DNA of 64,000 nucleotides, from NCBI GenBank assembly GCA_963693365.1, contig CAVNZM010000006.1, forward strand, positions 4,588,001 to 4,652,000, written 5' to 3'. The position numbers and the translations under genes were made by a program. Numbering within the stretch: the stretch's first letter is position 1; each line of letters starts with the position of its first letter. The notes beneath the pieces were generated by a model, which ran no database searches, was not told the origin of the DNA, and saw nothing but the letters and a program-made list of their open reading frames with translations. This DNA comes from Amoebidium appalachense (lineage: Eukaryota > Ichthyosporea). This document shows positions 33,602 through 46,458 of the stretch, one piece after another.

Positions 33602-34640
33602 AAACCATGTCTCTAACCCACTTAAACAGACACACACACTCTCTCTCCTCTATCCGCTCCTTCTCTTTCAACCCCTATCTCCATCCCCCTCTCCGTGTCT
33701 CTTTCCAATCCCCCCACCCACCACCCACCACCCCTCCCGTCTCCCACCTCCCCTTCCCTGCCTCTTCCCTCCCCCCCCCCCCCCTCTCTGGTCCCGTTTT
33801 AACTCCCTTCTCTCCTTTCTTCTTTCCTCCCTCCCTCTCACTCTCTAGCAATTCTCCTTACGCGATCTCTCCCTCCCACCCACCCACCCACCCTCCCTCC
33901 TCTCTCTCTCTCTCCCCCTCTCTCTCTCTCTCTCCTCCCCTCCCTCCCCCCGCTTCCCCTTCCCCCAACCCCCTTTTTTGCTTTTCCCGCCTCCCCCTCT
34001 CTCCTCCTCCTCTCACTGTATCTTCGTCGAGAAAAAAGGGGGGAGGGGGGGCTGAAGGGAATTCAAATATTTGCAGATATTCACGTTACCCACATCCTCC
34101 TCTTATACACACATCTAACCTAATGCCATTTTTTTACCATTTTTCTTCACAGGACAACGGTGTGAAGCTTGTTGACCCACTTGGTGACATGTTGGAGATG
34201 GAGTGGGAGCGCCATGCAACTGAGCTTGCAAACGCACCAAACGGTGGCCTTACCCCCGTATTGAAGGACATCATTGCGCATAACAACATCGATATGTCCG
34301 TGCCTGCACGTGTGGCTTATGGTCGTGACACACGGTGAGTATTAAAATTAAAGGGGGGTTTCTTTTGGGCTGAATTATTGTTATCGCTTTTAAAAACTAA
34401 TAAATATGTGCTAATTACAATTGATGATCTGCTAAAACTCCATTCTTTGGTCGTCGGGTCGTGCCAAATGTTGTTCGATGCGCACCAAGCTAATCATATT
34501 GCACTTATCACATTCGGGTCCGACCCGACCCGAAAACCTAAAAGAAATCCCCCTTTAACTTTCGCTTCAGTGTCATATTGGCAATTGTTACTACTGCTAT
34601 TGTTCATATTACTCGGATAGTACTATTTTTGTTTTTATGT

Positions 34641-34687
<47 letters not shown>

Positions 34688-35314
34688 GTGTGTTTTTTGG
34701 GGGGGGGGGAGGGGGGTTAGAGGGGCAAATTTTTTGGCCGTAGTGGTAGTATCCATATTATTCTGTTTTCAGGATTTTGATGTATATGGGATAAAATGGC
34801 AATTTTTATTTGCTAACATCTATATATGATTTCATAATATTAACATCGTGTTTTGGAAAATGGGGGGGGGGGGAGGGGGGGGGGGGAGGATAGACATTCG
34901 TTGATTGCGGCAGGGGAGGGGCGGGGAGGATGAGAACGGGGAGACGACAACTACCATACCATACCACCATGCTGCTACACCGATTTTCACAGGCAGCCAA
35001 AACTTTCTCTCTTCCTATCTCTGCCATGCTGTCACAATACACAACACACACTCTCTCTCGCTCTCTCCCTGTTTCCTCTCTCTATCTCTCCCTCCCTCCC
35101 TCCCCCCCTCCCCTCCCTCCCCCCCCCCCCCCCCCCCCCCCCCCCCCTTCCCCTCACTCACATACACTCACACTATTGCTCTCTCTCTCCCGTCCCGTCC
35201 CTGCTCTCCCTCCCTCCCCCCCCCCCCCCCCCCCCCCCCCCCTCTCTCTCTCCCCCTCCCCCCATCCTCTGCTCTCCTCCTTCTCCCCCCCCCCCCCCCC
35301 CCCCCCTCCTTCTC

Positions 35315-35382
<68 letters not shown>

Positions 35383-35914
35383 TAACACACTTTCTATTTC
35401 ACCACCACAGCCTCAGCGGTCCAGCGCTTGTTGCCTCCCTTCACGACGGTCTTGAAGCCATGCAGGCGGAGATTCGTGATTGTGGGGTCATTACTACCCC
35501 CCTTCTTCACTACATGGTGTGCTGCACAAACACTGACGGGGCATACGGTGAGAACACAGAGGAGGGTTACTTCAAGAAGCTCAGCGGCGCGTTCAAGAAG
35601 CTCAAGAAGCACGTGGTATGTTTTTCCCCGTTTTTTTTTCTCTCCTTTCCTTTTCTTTTCTTCTTTTCTTTTCCTTTTTTTTTTTTTTCCCCTTTTTTTT
35701 CTTCTTTTCTTTTTTGCTTTCTATTTGGTGCCAGCCCCCTCCCCTCCCCAATTTGTTTTTTACTCGGCTGCTACACGTTGTGGAGTGTGTTTGCGCTTCA
35801 CTACACGCTCACATCCCCAAGCACACAAATGCCTGCACACACACACACGGATGCGTAGGGTCACACATAAAAGCACTCGGGCACGGGCATGCACACCCAC
35901 TCACGCGCGCGCGC

Positions 35915-35975
<61 letters not shown>

Positions 35976-36031
35976 GAGAAAAGAGCAAAAATAAATAAAA
36001 AAAATGAAATCAAGACGCACTAACATCCCCA

Positions 36032-36080
<49 letters not shown>

Positions 36081-36906
36081 ACAACACACACACACACACG
36101 CCTTTTTTTTCTTTTCCCCCACACAGGCCAATGAGCGCCCCCTTCTTATCGACTGTGCCAATGGTGTTGGTGCCATCAAGACCAAGGAGTTTCTTGCCTA
36201 TGCAGGCGACAGCTTCCCCGTTGTTCTTGTCAATGACGGAACCGATGGTGCTCTGAATGATGCTGTATATCCCCCCCCCCCCCCCCCCCCCCTCACCTCC
36301 CACCCCCTTCCCCCCGAATGTGTACTTTACACTTTATGGCACATCAACCCCCCCCCCCCCTCCCCCCATCCCTCCCCCAGGGGGTTCCCCAGCTCTTCGC
36401 CCCCCTTCCCCCCCCCCCCCCCCTCCCTCCCCCTCCCGTCCCCAACCTTTTTTTGGGGGAGGAGACGAAAAGGAGGGAGGGTTTGTGTGTGGGGTTTTTT
36501 GTTGGTGGTGGTGGTCGTTATGTGTGTGTATAGGGGGGGGGGGGGGGGGGGGAGGAAGAGGGGAGGGGGGGATATAGTCCTTCGTGTCGGTTGTTTTGCT
36601 GAACGGTTTTCAGATCTTCTGCTATGCACTTTCCGTTGTTTCTTCCCCCCAGGAGCCAATCCCCCTATCTGAGTTGGGTTTCGTTAACGAGGGGAATAGG
36701 TCGAAACTCGGGTACTGTGGATGACGTGGGCCCCCCCTGAGGATGGGCTCTGCTTATTATGCATACTCTTTATGTATGGCTTGCATTCTGCATCGTGTTA
36801 TCCGTTTGTTCTTGTGTACTTCGTACTTTTTGACGCATTCAAAACCCCCCCCCCCCCCCCACGATTCCGAGATGCACTTAAAGCATCTCACACACACACA
36901 CACACA

Positions 36907-36997
<91 letters not shown>

Positions 36998-37130
36998 CCC
37001 TTCCCCCCCCCCCCCCCCCCCCCCCCTTCCCCACCCTCCCCCCCTCAACTTTTGCTCTCTTTCTTGCTTTCGAGGACTCAGCCCCTGAACATGCGCGCCC
37101 ACACACACCACACAAACAGCCACATTGACA

Positions 37131-37184
<54 letters not shown>

Positions 37185-37433
37185 ACACCACCACCACCAC
37201 AACCCTACGTACACACACGTACACCTGCATGTGCACGTACACACACACGAATGCACGCAGTGCGGTGCGGACTTTGTTAAGGTATCTCAGAAGGTGCCCA
37301 AGGGCTGCCACCCCACCGCTGCCGACCGCTGTGTCTCTTTTGACGGTGACGCAGACCGTGTGGTCTATTTCTACGTTGAAGATGGTAACACCTCCCCACC
37401 CCCCGGGGCCCGCCCCGCCCCCTCCCCCTCCCC

Positions 37434-37465
<32 letters not shown>

Positions 37466-37621
37466 TGTGTGCGTGTAGGAGAAGAAAAAGCCACCCCAAC
37501 CCTCCCATCCACCCACACCCGTCCGTCCTTTCTCTCAACCCGCATTGGCTCATCTTTGCAACTAATATTGTTCTCGTTTTCACATGCCGTTCTATATGAG
37601 TACCAGGCAACCCCTCCTTCC

Positions 37622-37663
<42 letters not shown>

Positions 37664-38382
37664 GGAATATGGGCTCTGCTTATTAGGCATTCCCGTTGTG
37701 TAGTTTGCACTCTGCATTGTGTTGTCCGTTGTGAATTCGAGTGTGTATATCGCACTTCATGACACAATGGCATCTCTCCCTCCTCCCCCCTCCCCCCCCC
37801 CCCCCCCCCCCCCTCCCTGAGGATGGGCTCTGCTTATGACGCATACTGTGCGCATGGCTGATGTTGCATACTTGAATGTTTGCCTTTGCATGTGTCCTGC
37901 ACCATGCTTCTCATCGTGTACGCGTACTTCGTACCGTGTTCCGCATTCAAACCCCCCCAGTCTTCTTTCAGAGGTGTCCTTTCAGGACAGGCCACTGTGT
38001 GGAGACCGGGCATGGTTGCTCTGTGTCGTGCATCTGTAAGCACATACGCATTTTTCGCTGCACTGCTTTAGTTTGCATACACATCTTCACCGTTTTGCTC
38101 ACCTTGCTTGCATAAGCAACCCTGCTCGTCTTTGATCAAGACGGGTTGACCCTCCCAAGTTCAGTTGATGCTGCTGTCTGAGTTGGAGAGTCGTATATAC
38201 GCGGGCTAAGGGGTCGAAACTCAAACGCAATTGATGACTTGGGCCCTCCCTGAGGATGGGCTCTGCTTATGACGCATACTGTGCGCATGGCTGATGTTGC
38301 ATACTTCAATGTTTGCCTTTGCATGTATCCTGCACCATGCTTCTCATCGTGTACGTGTACTTCGTACCGTGTTCCGCATTCA

Positions 38383-38428
<46 letters not shown>

Positions 38429-39509
38429 CGGCCCTCCCATCCCCTCCCCCCACTCTCTGCTCAAAACTCATCTTCGCGCACCCATCCCCCTGCCATGCCC
38501 CTTCATTTCTCCCACTTGTATTGATTTTCTTTTTTTCTGTTTTTTTTTTTTCCCTCTTTTTTTTTTCCCTCTTTTTTTTGTTTTCTTTCTTTCTTTCTTT
38601 CCTTTCTTTCTTTCTTTCTTTCTTTTCTTTTCCTTTCTTTCTTTCTTTCTTTCTTTTCATTTCATTTCTTTTCTTTTCTCTTTTTTTTTATAACAGACGG
38701 CACTTTCCGTCTTCTTGACGGAGACAAGATTGCCACCCTTGCCGGGGGCTACCTTGGTGAGTTGGTCCAGGCCATCGGTATCGACATCAACCTTGGTGTT
38801 GTGCAGACCGCATATGCAAACGGTAGCTCAAGCGCGTATCTGACTGAGAAGATGGTGGGTGCCAAGCATACTTGTGTGTGTGTGTGTTTGTGTGTGTGCG
38901 CGCGCGTGTGTGTTTGTATTTGGGTAGGTTGTGGGGAGGGAGGAGGTGTGTGTATGTTGTGTGTGTGCGCGGGGGGGGGGGGGGGGGGGGGGGGGGGGAG
39001 TGAGGCCCATGGTGAATGTGGGTGGGTGGGGTTTTTTTTTTTGGGAGGGGGGTAAGAGGGGGGTATGAACGTATGTGTCTGATGGTGGCGAAGAGGGGAG
39101 GGGGGAGGGAGGAGGGGGGTTGAATGAGTGTGTGTGTGTGCACGCGCTCGAAAATGGGGTCGTATCTATGTTGTTTTGGCAGCATGTAAGGCCCCCTTTT
39201 TTCTTGGTATCTGGTGATGTACCCTCCCGGAACTTGAACCTTTGTTGAGCACGTGTTTTTTTTCACGGAGTGCAAGTGGCTTTTCATATTGTAAAGTGAA
39301 GGAGTTTGTTGAGAGCTCTACTGTGCACGTCAAAGTTCTTCTGTAAAATGATAGACGAAGGCGGCTTAAGGATCGTTACGAACGATATCCTGGCACTCAA
39401 CCTCCCCCCCCCCCCCCCCCCCTGGAACGTGTATCGTACTCTAACACATTCTAAGCCCTCCCCCCCGCCCGACACACACACACACACACACACATTCAGA
39501 CCACACTCG

Positions 39510-39542
<33 letters not shown>

Positions 39543-40123
39543 CACGTGCCCACGGCCTTCACGCCCACTGGTGTCAAGTATGTCCACCACAAGGCCAAGG
39601 AGTACGACATTGGTGTCTATTTTGAGGCCAACGGCCACGGCACGGTTCTCTTCAGCCCAGAGACTGAGGCCCGCCTGCGCTCCATGGATCGCTCAAAGTA
39701 TGTCTGCTCTCCCCTCCCAGCCCCCCTTCCTCCCTTTCCTCTCCCCTTCCCCCCCCCCCCCCCCCCCCCCCCCCTCCGCGCCCAACCACCAACCACCATT
39801 ACCACCAACACATACACACATACACACACACGCGCGCGCGCGCGCACGTACACCCACCCCGACATCCTTCACTGGCGTCCTTCAATCAGATGCAATTGCC
39901 TGAAGGGGGTTCATATGCTTGTAAAATTTACAATTGATTAGAGTCCTTCTGGAAAATTGATAAATTACCCAGGGCGTATAGCGTAGTGGATATCGCGTCT
40001 GCCTCCGGAGCAGAAGGTCGCAGGTTCAAATCCTGCTACGCTCGTTTGTTTTTTTTTTTTTCCTCCTTTTTTTGTCCTTTTTGTCGACGGCAAAGTCGCC
40101 GGGATCGAATCCTGGATCGCCCC

Positions 40124-40156
<33 letters not shown>

Positions 40157-40634
40157 TGGGTCCGATCCTGCGTGCTTCCCTCTCCCCGCCCCTCTTCGCC
40201 TGAGTATTTTTAAGCCTTCTACGATTGGTTATCACGACCCCATGAAACTCTATAGCGCATTCTAACCTCCCCCCCCCTTAGGTATCGACGGGGGAGCTTC
40301 CTAGAAGCCCCGTCTCCTGAGTTCCTATCTATATTTTTCTTGCTTCTGCTTACTGCTGCAACTTTAACCCCCGGCCTTTCCCACTGCCCTTGCCTGCATA
40401 AGCAACCCTGCTCGTCTCTGATCAAGACGGGTGACCTACTCATGTTCAAGTGAAACAGTATCTGAGTTGGGTTTCGTTAACGAGGGGAATAGGTCGAAAC
40501 TCGGGTACTGTGGATGACGTGGGCCCCCCCTGAGGATGGGCTCTGCTTATTATGCATACTCTTTATGTATGGCTTGCATTCTGCATCGTGTTATCCGTTT
40601 GTTCTTGTGTACTTCGTACTTTTTGACGCATTCA

Positions 40635-40669
<35 letters not shown>

Positions 40670-41174
40670 CCCCCCTTCGCCCAGGCTCAATGCCACGCAG
40701 GTGGAGGCACTTGACAAGCTCTTGGCGCTGATTGACGTCATCAATCAGACCGTGGGAGATGCCCTGTCGGACTGTCTCATGGTGGAGGCTATTCTGAGCC
40801 AGAAGGGGGTAGGTACCTCCTGCATGAAGAATGTGTGTGTGTACGCACACAGGCATGCACACCACCGGGCATACATGCATACACACACACACACACACAC
40901 ACACGGGCCCGGGCACGAGCACGGGCACACGCACGCACGCACGAACGCACGCACACATGCTCATCCCTCAGTGCCTTCGTCCCCCCTCCACTTATGTTGC
41001 TCACTTTGTATGCCCTTTTTTTTTGCACATCCACAGGTGAGTCACTTGTTTGGTGCACCGCAGCCTCCGCACCCCCCTCCCTCCCCCCCCCCCCCCCCCC
41101 CCGCACCACCACCACCACTATTTCACACGTGCAACCACACACGCACACAAACACACACACACACACACACACAC

Positions 41175-41221
<47 letters not shown>

Positions 41222-41891
41222 TACACGTACACGTACGCTCAAGAGGCACACAAGCACACACACACACACTCTCTCTCTCTCTTCTCTCTCTCTCTCCTCC
41301 CCCCCCCCTTCCCCCCTCTCTCTTCCCCCTGGGCTCTGTTAAGTGTTTTCTGCCTGCACGCTTAAATTGTTTGATTTTGGATTTCCCACCTTTGTGACGC
41401 TATGTTGTTGCTCTTTGTTGTCTCCTCCATATTTCCAACCCTCTAACGCATACATCATCCCCCCCCCACCTCCCCCCCCCCCCCCCCCCCCCCCCCACGT
41501 TCTCTTTTTCACTTACACGTACACGTACACAGTGGACCCTCCGTGACTGGAACGCCTGCTACACCGACCTCCCCAGCCGTCAGCTCAAGGTCTCCGTCAA
41601 GGATCGCAGTGTCATCACCACCACCGATGCTGAGAGGATTGCTGTGACCCCTGCCGGTCTGCAGGATGCAATTAATGCCGCTGTGGCCAAATACCCCAAG
41701 GGCAGGAGTTTTGTCAGGTATATAAAAAATCAACCCCCTTCTTTCCCCCCCCCCCTGCATTGGGTTGTCTGTCGTGGATGTGTGCTATGCACTCTGTAAC
41801 ATCACTTGCCCCCCCCCCCCCCCAAAAAAAAAAGGGGGGGGGGGGGGGGGGGGGGGGGGGAGGGCCGGCCTGCACCATTGTTTTCATTTCG

Positions 41892-41923
<32 letters not shown>

Positions 41924-42305
41924 GTCTCGGCACGTGTACAGGAAGGGGTGTTTGTTTGGGTAGGCAAGGCAACCTGTTTTTTGTTTTTTTTTCTCGAAGG
42001 GTTGGTGGGGGGGGAGGGGGCAGGGGGGGCATGGTCGACAAGTTAATTTTCAGGATTTATCAACCCCCACCTGACCACGCCCGTGTCTCCATCAACCCAC
42101 CCATTCTCTCTCTCACCCGCGCGTACACACACGCGCGCGCACGCGCACACGCACGCACGTACGCAGGCCGTCGGGTACCGAGGATGTTGTGCGTGTGTAT
42201 GCGGAGGCGGAGACACAGACACAGACGGACGAACTTGCTTATGAGGTGGCTGCTATTGTCCATGCAATGGCTGGCGGTACTGGCCCGGTCCCGGCCAAGA
42301 AGTAG
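31428..42305 (+). CDS. PGM3: Phosphoacetylglucosamine mutase (11 exons)
   Basis: Predicted 542-residue cytosolic enzyme converting GlcNAc-6-phosphate to GlcNAc-1-phosphate on the way to UDP-GlcNAc; the human enzyme is also 542 residues. Exons: 31428-31528, 32053-32170, 34153-34334, 35411-35615, 36127-36264, 37261-37384, 38697-38854, 39543-39697, 40685-40808, 41533-41717, 42167-42305. All junctions are GT-AG and in phase. TASHNP (66-71) holds the phosphoserine Ser68. DGDADR (276-281) binds the metal. FEANGHGT in exon 8 is the sugar-binding loop, and [15 protein letters not shown] (497 on) is the phosphate-binding loop. All four hexosephosphate-mutase signatures are intact. Introns hold C- and CA-rich tracts, a dispersed repeat family and a tRNA gene (intron 8). 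Confidence 0.96.
32575..32900 (+). repeat. Dispersed repeat A, full-length copy (PGM3 intron 2)
   Basis: 326 bp, from GTCTCCTGAGTTCCTATC to GACGCATTCAAA, then a C-rich tail. It is nearly identical to 40312-40636, and a shorter copy lies at 36665-36844. It has no reading frame and no clear Pol III promoter boxes. The rest of intron 2 (32171-34152) is C-, CT- and CA-rich DNA. Confidence 0.9.
36665..36844 (+). repeat. Dispersed repeat A, 5'-truncated copy (PGM3 intron 5)
   Basis: 180 bp starting inside the element at TATCTGAGTTGGG and ending at the same 3' point plus a C-run. Loss of the 5' part with an intact 3' end is the pattern expected of target-primed retroposition. Confidence 0.88.
36909..36994. 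repeat. (CT)n microsatellite in PGM3 intron 5
   Basis: About 86 bp of CT repeat after a short CA tract, followed by a C-run. Intron 5 (36265-37260) also holds (CA)n at 37137-37180 just before exon 6. Confidence 0.95.
37668..37770 (+). repeat. Dispersed repeat, diverged fragment (PGM3 intron 6)
   Basis: Begins ATGGGCTCTGCTTATTAGGC and continues with TTTGCACTCTGCATTGTGTTG, a diverged form of the family's 3' half; flanked by C-runs. Confidence 0.6.
37818..37951 (+). repeat. Dispersed repeat B, partial copy (PGM3 intron 6)
   Basis: TGAGGATGGGCTCTGCTTATGACGCATACTG (quoted in part) through CCGCATTCAA, then C-rich. Shares the 3' half with 38105-38384. Confidence 0.8.
38105..38384 (+). repeat. Dispersed repeat B, long copy (PGM3 intron 6)
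   Basis: About 280 bp. It contains the GCATAAGCAACCCTGCTCG and GATCAAGACGGG words of type A, but a diverged middle and 3' part (GCTGATGTTGCATACTTCAA). It ends CATTCAAA plus a C-run of about 41 bases, followed by T-rich DNA up to exon 7. Confidence 0.85.
39972..40044 (+). tRNA. tRNA-Arg, anticodon CCG, inside PGM3 intron 8
   Basis: A 73-nt cloverleaf. Acceptor stem GGGCGTA/TACGCTC (one G-U pair), discriminator G at 40044. D arm closed by GCG/CGC. Anticodon stem TCTGC/GCAGA with loop CTCCGGA, so the anticodon is CCG, reading CGG. T arm GCAGG-TTCAAAT-CCTGC with a good B box. A T-rich run follows directly and can terminate Pol III. There is no intron in the tRNA. It lies on the same strand as PGM3, between exons 8 and 9. 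Confidence 0.92.
40083..40126 (+). pseudogene. tRNA 3'-end relic downstream of tRNA-Arg
   Basis: CCGGG-ATCGAAT-CCTGG forms a T arm (one G-U pair) with a near-consensus B box, followed by a possible acceptor 3' strand (ATCGCCCC) and a T-run. No matching 5' acceptor strand, D arm or anticodon arm lies upstream. A third, weaker B-box-like word (GGTCCGATCC) occurs at about 40159. Confidence 0.55.
40312..40636 (+). repeat. Dispersed repeat A, full-length copy abutting PGM3 exon 9
   Basis: 325 bp, almost identical to 32575-32900. Its C-rich tail (40637-40676) runs to within a few bases of the exon 9 acceptor (TTCGCCCAG, exon at 40685), so the element's tail forms the pyrimidine tract of that splice site. 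Confidence 0.92.
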
Positions 42306-43027
42306 ATATACAGGAGATAGTTCTCACGTATTTTCGTTGAAATTTCAAGTATCTTGGGCTCTAGAATATGATACGTGTTTGCTTGCTGCTCGAGACTTAC
42401 ACAAAGGCATTATATTATAACTTATATTGCTTCATATTTACTTATGGTCAAAAGTTTGTGTATTTGGTGGAAGGAGCTGGCATAAGGAACGATTTGTTGC
42501 TCCAGCAAATTCGAATAGTTGTGCTCATCCAAATCTAATGAATATATTCATTTTGTGGTTTTCTTAGTTTGATACGTGGTATATTATCCCATCCATCTAA
42601 AGATAAATATGTGTGTGCAGGTGCTGCCACACTGTGTGTGGTATGCATGCTGGCCACATACTCCAGTTACAGATAAACAAACCGGCATGACGTGTGTATG
42701 ATTTTACACGAATGGCATGCCGGGGATACGTCCCAAAAAGGTACTTGACTGAGTCCCGGAGTCCATCCCCTCCTCCTCCTCCCCCCCCCCCCCCCCCTTC
42801 CCCCCTTCCCTCCTCCCCCCCTCCCCCCCCCCCCCCCCCCCCCACCACCACCACCACCACACACACACACACAACCTTGGCGCCCCTCCTGACTCAGAGG
42901 ATGGGCTCTGCTTATTTTACATATTGCGCGCGTTGCTGATGTTGCATACATGAATGTTTGCTTTTGCCTGTGTCCTGCTCCGTGTTTCTCATCTTGTACT
43001 CGTACTTAAATACCGTATTTCACATTC

Positions 43028-43065
<38 letters not shown>

Positions 43066-43908
43066 ATTTTTATGCATGCATTTCATGTGTGGTTTGCCTC
43101 TGCATTGTGTTGTCCGTCATGACTATCATCGGTCCGAGAATGCATATTTCCGTAGTTGATCAGATGGTTGATCTAATATCACTGACAACCCCCCCCCCCC
43201 TCCCCCCCCCGTCTCTCTCTCTCTCTCTCTCAAATCCCAAACTCAACCACAAACATGTAGTACTTAGATTATTCGAACGAGAACTGAAAGTGCAGGGATG
43301 AGGTGCAAATCACCACTTCAAGTTGAACGAGCTCAGCGCGGAGTGAGTGCTTTGTGCCGAATACCCGTGCTATCAGTTCGAGTGTACTTGGTACTTGCCA
43401 AATAAGCCACTATTTTCATTCCCGTACAGAAGTGTCTCTATTTTTGTGTTCCCACTTGCTTTAAAATTGGTATCTGTATTTTTTGTGTCAGTGACAGTTG
43501 TTAAAAACGTCACCAGGCCCTGTATTCCGTAAAATTTCTTGCCGTGCACATGTTCACACCCTCAGCTAGAGTCAGTCAGACACAACATGCACACGTGAGT
43601 ACAGGTGCATCAGATTCGTTTGTCCAGCAAACATTCGATTTGAATCTTCATACAAGCCTAAACGCTCTATGTATCTACGTACTCATACACCCCACGTGCA
43701 CATGTGTTGGTTCTTTAAAAGTATGAGATGCCCAACCTTTCAAATTCTCTAAAACTAACAGTCGTTACCCAGACATTTATGGGCAAAAGAAACGTGACAG
43801 AATGAGCCAAAATCGTTAAAATACATCACCAATGTACGCCATGTGTGTGACACTTTGTGTGCATATGCGTCTGATGTGGGCATTATCAACACACCCACTC
43901 TCAAACCG

Positions 43909-43939
<31 letters not shown>

Positions 43940-44198
43940 CTCGCGCGCGTGCGTGTGTGTGCGTGTGCGTGTGTGCGTACATGCGTGTGTACATGCTTGT
44001 GTACATGCGTGTCTGTGTGTCTGTCCTGTGTGTATCTTTGTCTGTCTGTCTGTGTGTGTGTATGTGTCAGTGTGTGCATGTGCACGTTTTGTAAATGTAC
44101 AAGACTGCCTACGTAGCTACGAACTACAGACTACACTGCACGTTCACGTATCAACGCGCATGTACATAGATGGCATGCCGGTTTGCACAAAAAACACC
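42306..44198. other. Convergent intergenic region, PGM3 and transporter 1
   Basis: AT-richer DNA directly after PGM3, C-tracts at 42780-42842 and 43031-43065, a B-type dispersed repeat, unique DNA (43260-43900) and degenerate (GT)n at 43911-44080. No exon is supported. Confidence 0.6.
42893..43030 (+). repeat. Dispersed repeat B, partial copy outside a gene
   Basis: TCAGAGGATGGGCTCTGCTT through ATTCTAA and then a C-run of about 35 bases. It shows the family is not confined to introns. A second scrap (GCATTGTGTTGTCCGTCATG) follows the C-run at about 43099. Confidence 0.75.
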
Positions 44199-45429
44199 TC
44201 AAAAATCTACAAATGTATCCACACACGTTATGGCCATAGTAAAGCACCCAAACACAACCACACACCACAGGGCACCAATCACAATACGATTATGGGGGAG
44301 GCGGGGTCCTAATCGGATCCAACAGATCGCAGGAAGAACCGTCGAGATTGCGATTCCTGACACGCCGCCGACCAATCCAAACACTTTTCCCAGATCGGTA
44401 ACGTGATCTGCGATGAAAAACCCGGAAATCAATAGGAAGAGCGTAACGCAAATGTGGACAACGCTGCGAATTCTCCCGTTGTTGGGCATGTGAAGAATCC
44501 ATTCGGGTTTTTTCAACTGGATAATGGAAAGAATAGCGACCCGGGGCATGTAGATAGTGTACGGGATATTCAGGATGATATTTACGGAAAGGAGAATTCG
44601 AAGAATCACCGCCACCAGATTATCATCGTCATAACTATCCAAAATATTTGCCGCCGTATTATCTCCAAATACCATCCACGCACATACCGTCATTGCCACC
44701 AACATAAACAGCGGGATATACATGGATAACCCGGCCACCACCGAATATCTCGGCATGGTATTCTTTTCCAACGTCGTGGATATATGGTACGCCAAATCGT
44801 GGCACGCAAACAAATACGCTAACCCCCCCATACCCTGGAACATCCCTCCCCTCACCGCCTCCCCGGAGCCGGCCGGCTCCCTATCCCCTCCGTGAAACCA
44901 CCCCATGTGCACCGCCGCGTGACCAATCACCCCCACGACCAACAACAAAACTATCCCGACCGAAATTGCAGAAACGACGTTTAGAGACGCCAAATGTTTT
45001 TTGAACGCCAGGGGGGACAAAAGAAACATCGCGAAGAGAAGAATTGTCGTGCGTTGAAACAGGGCTGGGTGGTCGCCCAATAGAAACGTCAGGGTGCCCG
45101 GAAGCATACCGGCCAACATGATCAAACCGCTGACAAACCCCCCGAAATTGAACATGAAAATTGCCGAGCTAGAAAGGAGATATCCGGGAATTCCGAGCGC
45201 GAGATAGCACGTCTCGACGAACCCCATCAGGCTGCGCTCTAGGGTAAGCCGGTGGAGAACGATAAGCATGAGGTGGCCCAAAACAGCCAAAAACAGGAGC
45301 ATGAGAAGACCGGTGGGGAGGCCGGAAATGATTATGAAATACGGAACAGAGACGATGGATGACGTAAACACGTCGTTGACTAGGTTAAAGGTTCCATAAA
45401 ACATGTTCATTCGGTATGGCACAACCGCA

Positions 45430-45461
<32 letters not shown>

Positions 45462-46182
45462 TTCTGTGTCCAATTCGCACCCCTCACCCCCCAGATCGTC
45501 CCCGTCCGTACCTCCCGTGAGTAAAACCCCCGCTGATTCGTTCATGGAATTTTGCCTCGACCTCCTAGACCTCACTCTCAACTGTCCTGTAAGGGACGCA
45601 TTCCTACTTAGTTGCCTACTCGGCGCATTTGAATGCGGCCGGGATCCCCTTCTACTCCTGTGAGTACCAGGGGAGCGCAAATTTGCCGAATTTGCGTCCG
45701 TGCCTATCCAATCACCGAACGCCGCTTGGGATTCGGGCTCGAAGACCATTTCCTCGAGTCTTTCGATCGCGCTTAATCGGTGGGTTTCTTCTTCGTGATC
45801 CCAATCATCACCTGTGCAATTGAAAAAAAAAAAGATAATCAGAATTTATGATGAACCAAAAAACAAAAAAACAAGAAGTTTCTATTGAAAAAAAGATCAG
45901 ACGACTGTGTGAGGTTATACTCCTTTGCTTTCCCCCCTCCCCCCCCCCCCAAATAAATTTATCCAAATTCTAGGTACATCCAAACCCCCCCCCCCTCTCC
46001 CCCCGCCCCCGCCCAACCCACCACCGCCAAGCACACACATACACACAGAAAGAGACACATACATACAGGAACAGAGGCACACATGTAGGCAAGCGCACAC
46101 ACACATACACACACCCGCACCCACCCACGGGTGGGAGTGGACTACTTTGCCAGGGTGGGGGTGGGGTGGGGTGTGTGTGTGT

Positions 46183-46223
<41 letters not shown>

Positions 46224-46419
46224 TGACTGTGTGCACGTGGAGCAGTAAGAGAGCATGAGGATGTGTGTTTTGGTGCGTGTGTGTTGGGGGAGGGCGGGCG
46301 GAGGGGGGGAAAGGGTGGGTACGGGCAGAGAGGAAAGTGAGGGAGAGGGGGACGGAAATTGTACACTACAAGCGGAGATAGACAAGACCATGCCCATAAA
46401 GTGTATACCATGGTGCAGG

Positions 46420-46458
<39 letters not shown>

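Noticed and set aside
39220-39250. B-box-like word on the minus strand in PGM3 intron 7
   Set aside because: GGTTCAAGTTCC is present but the flanks cannot form a T stem or acceptor stem.
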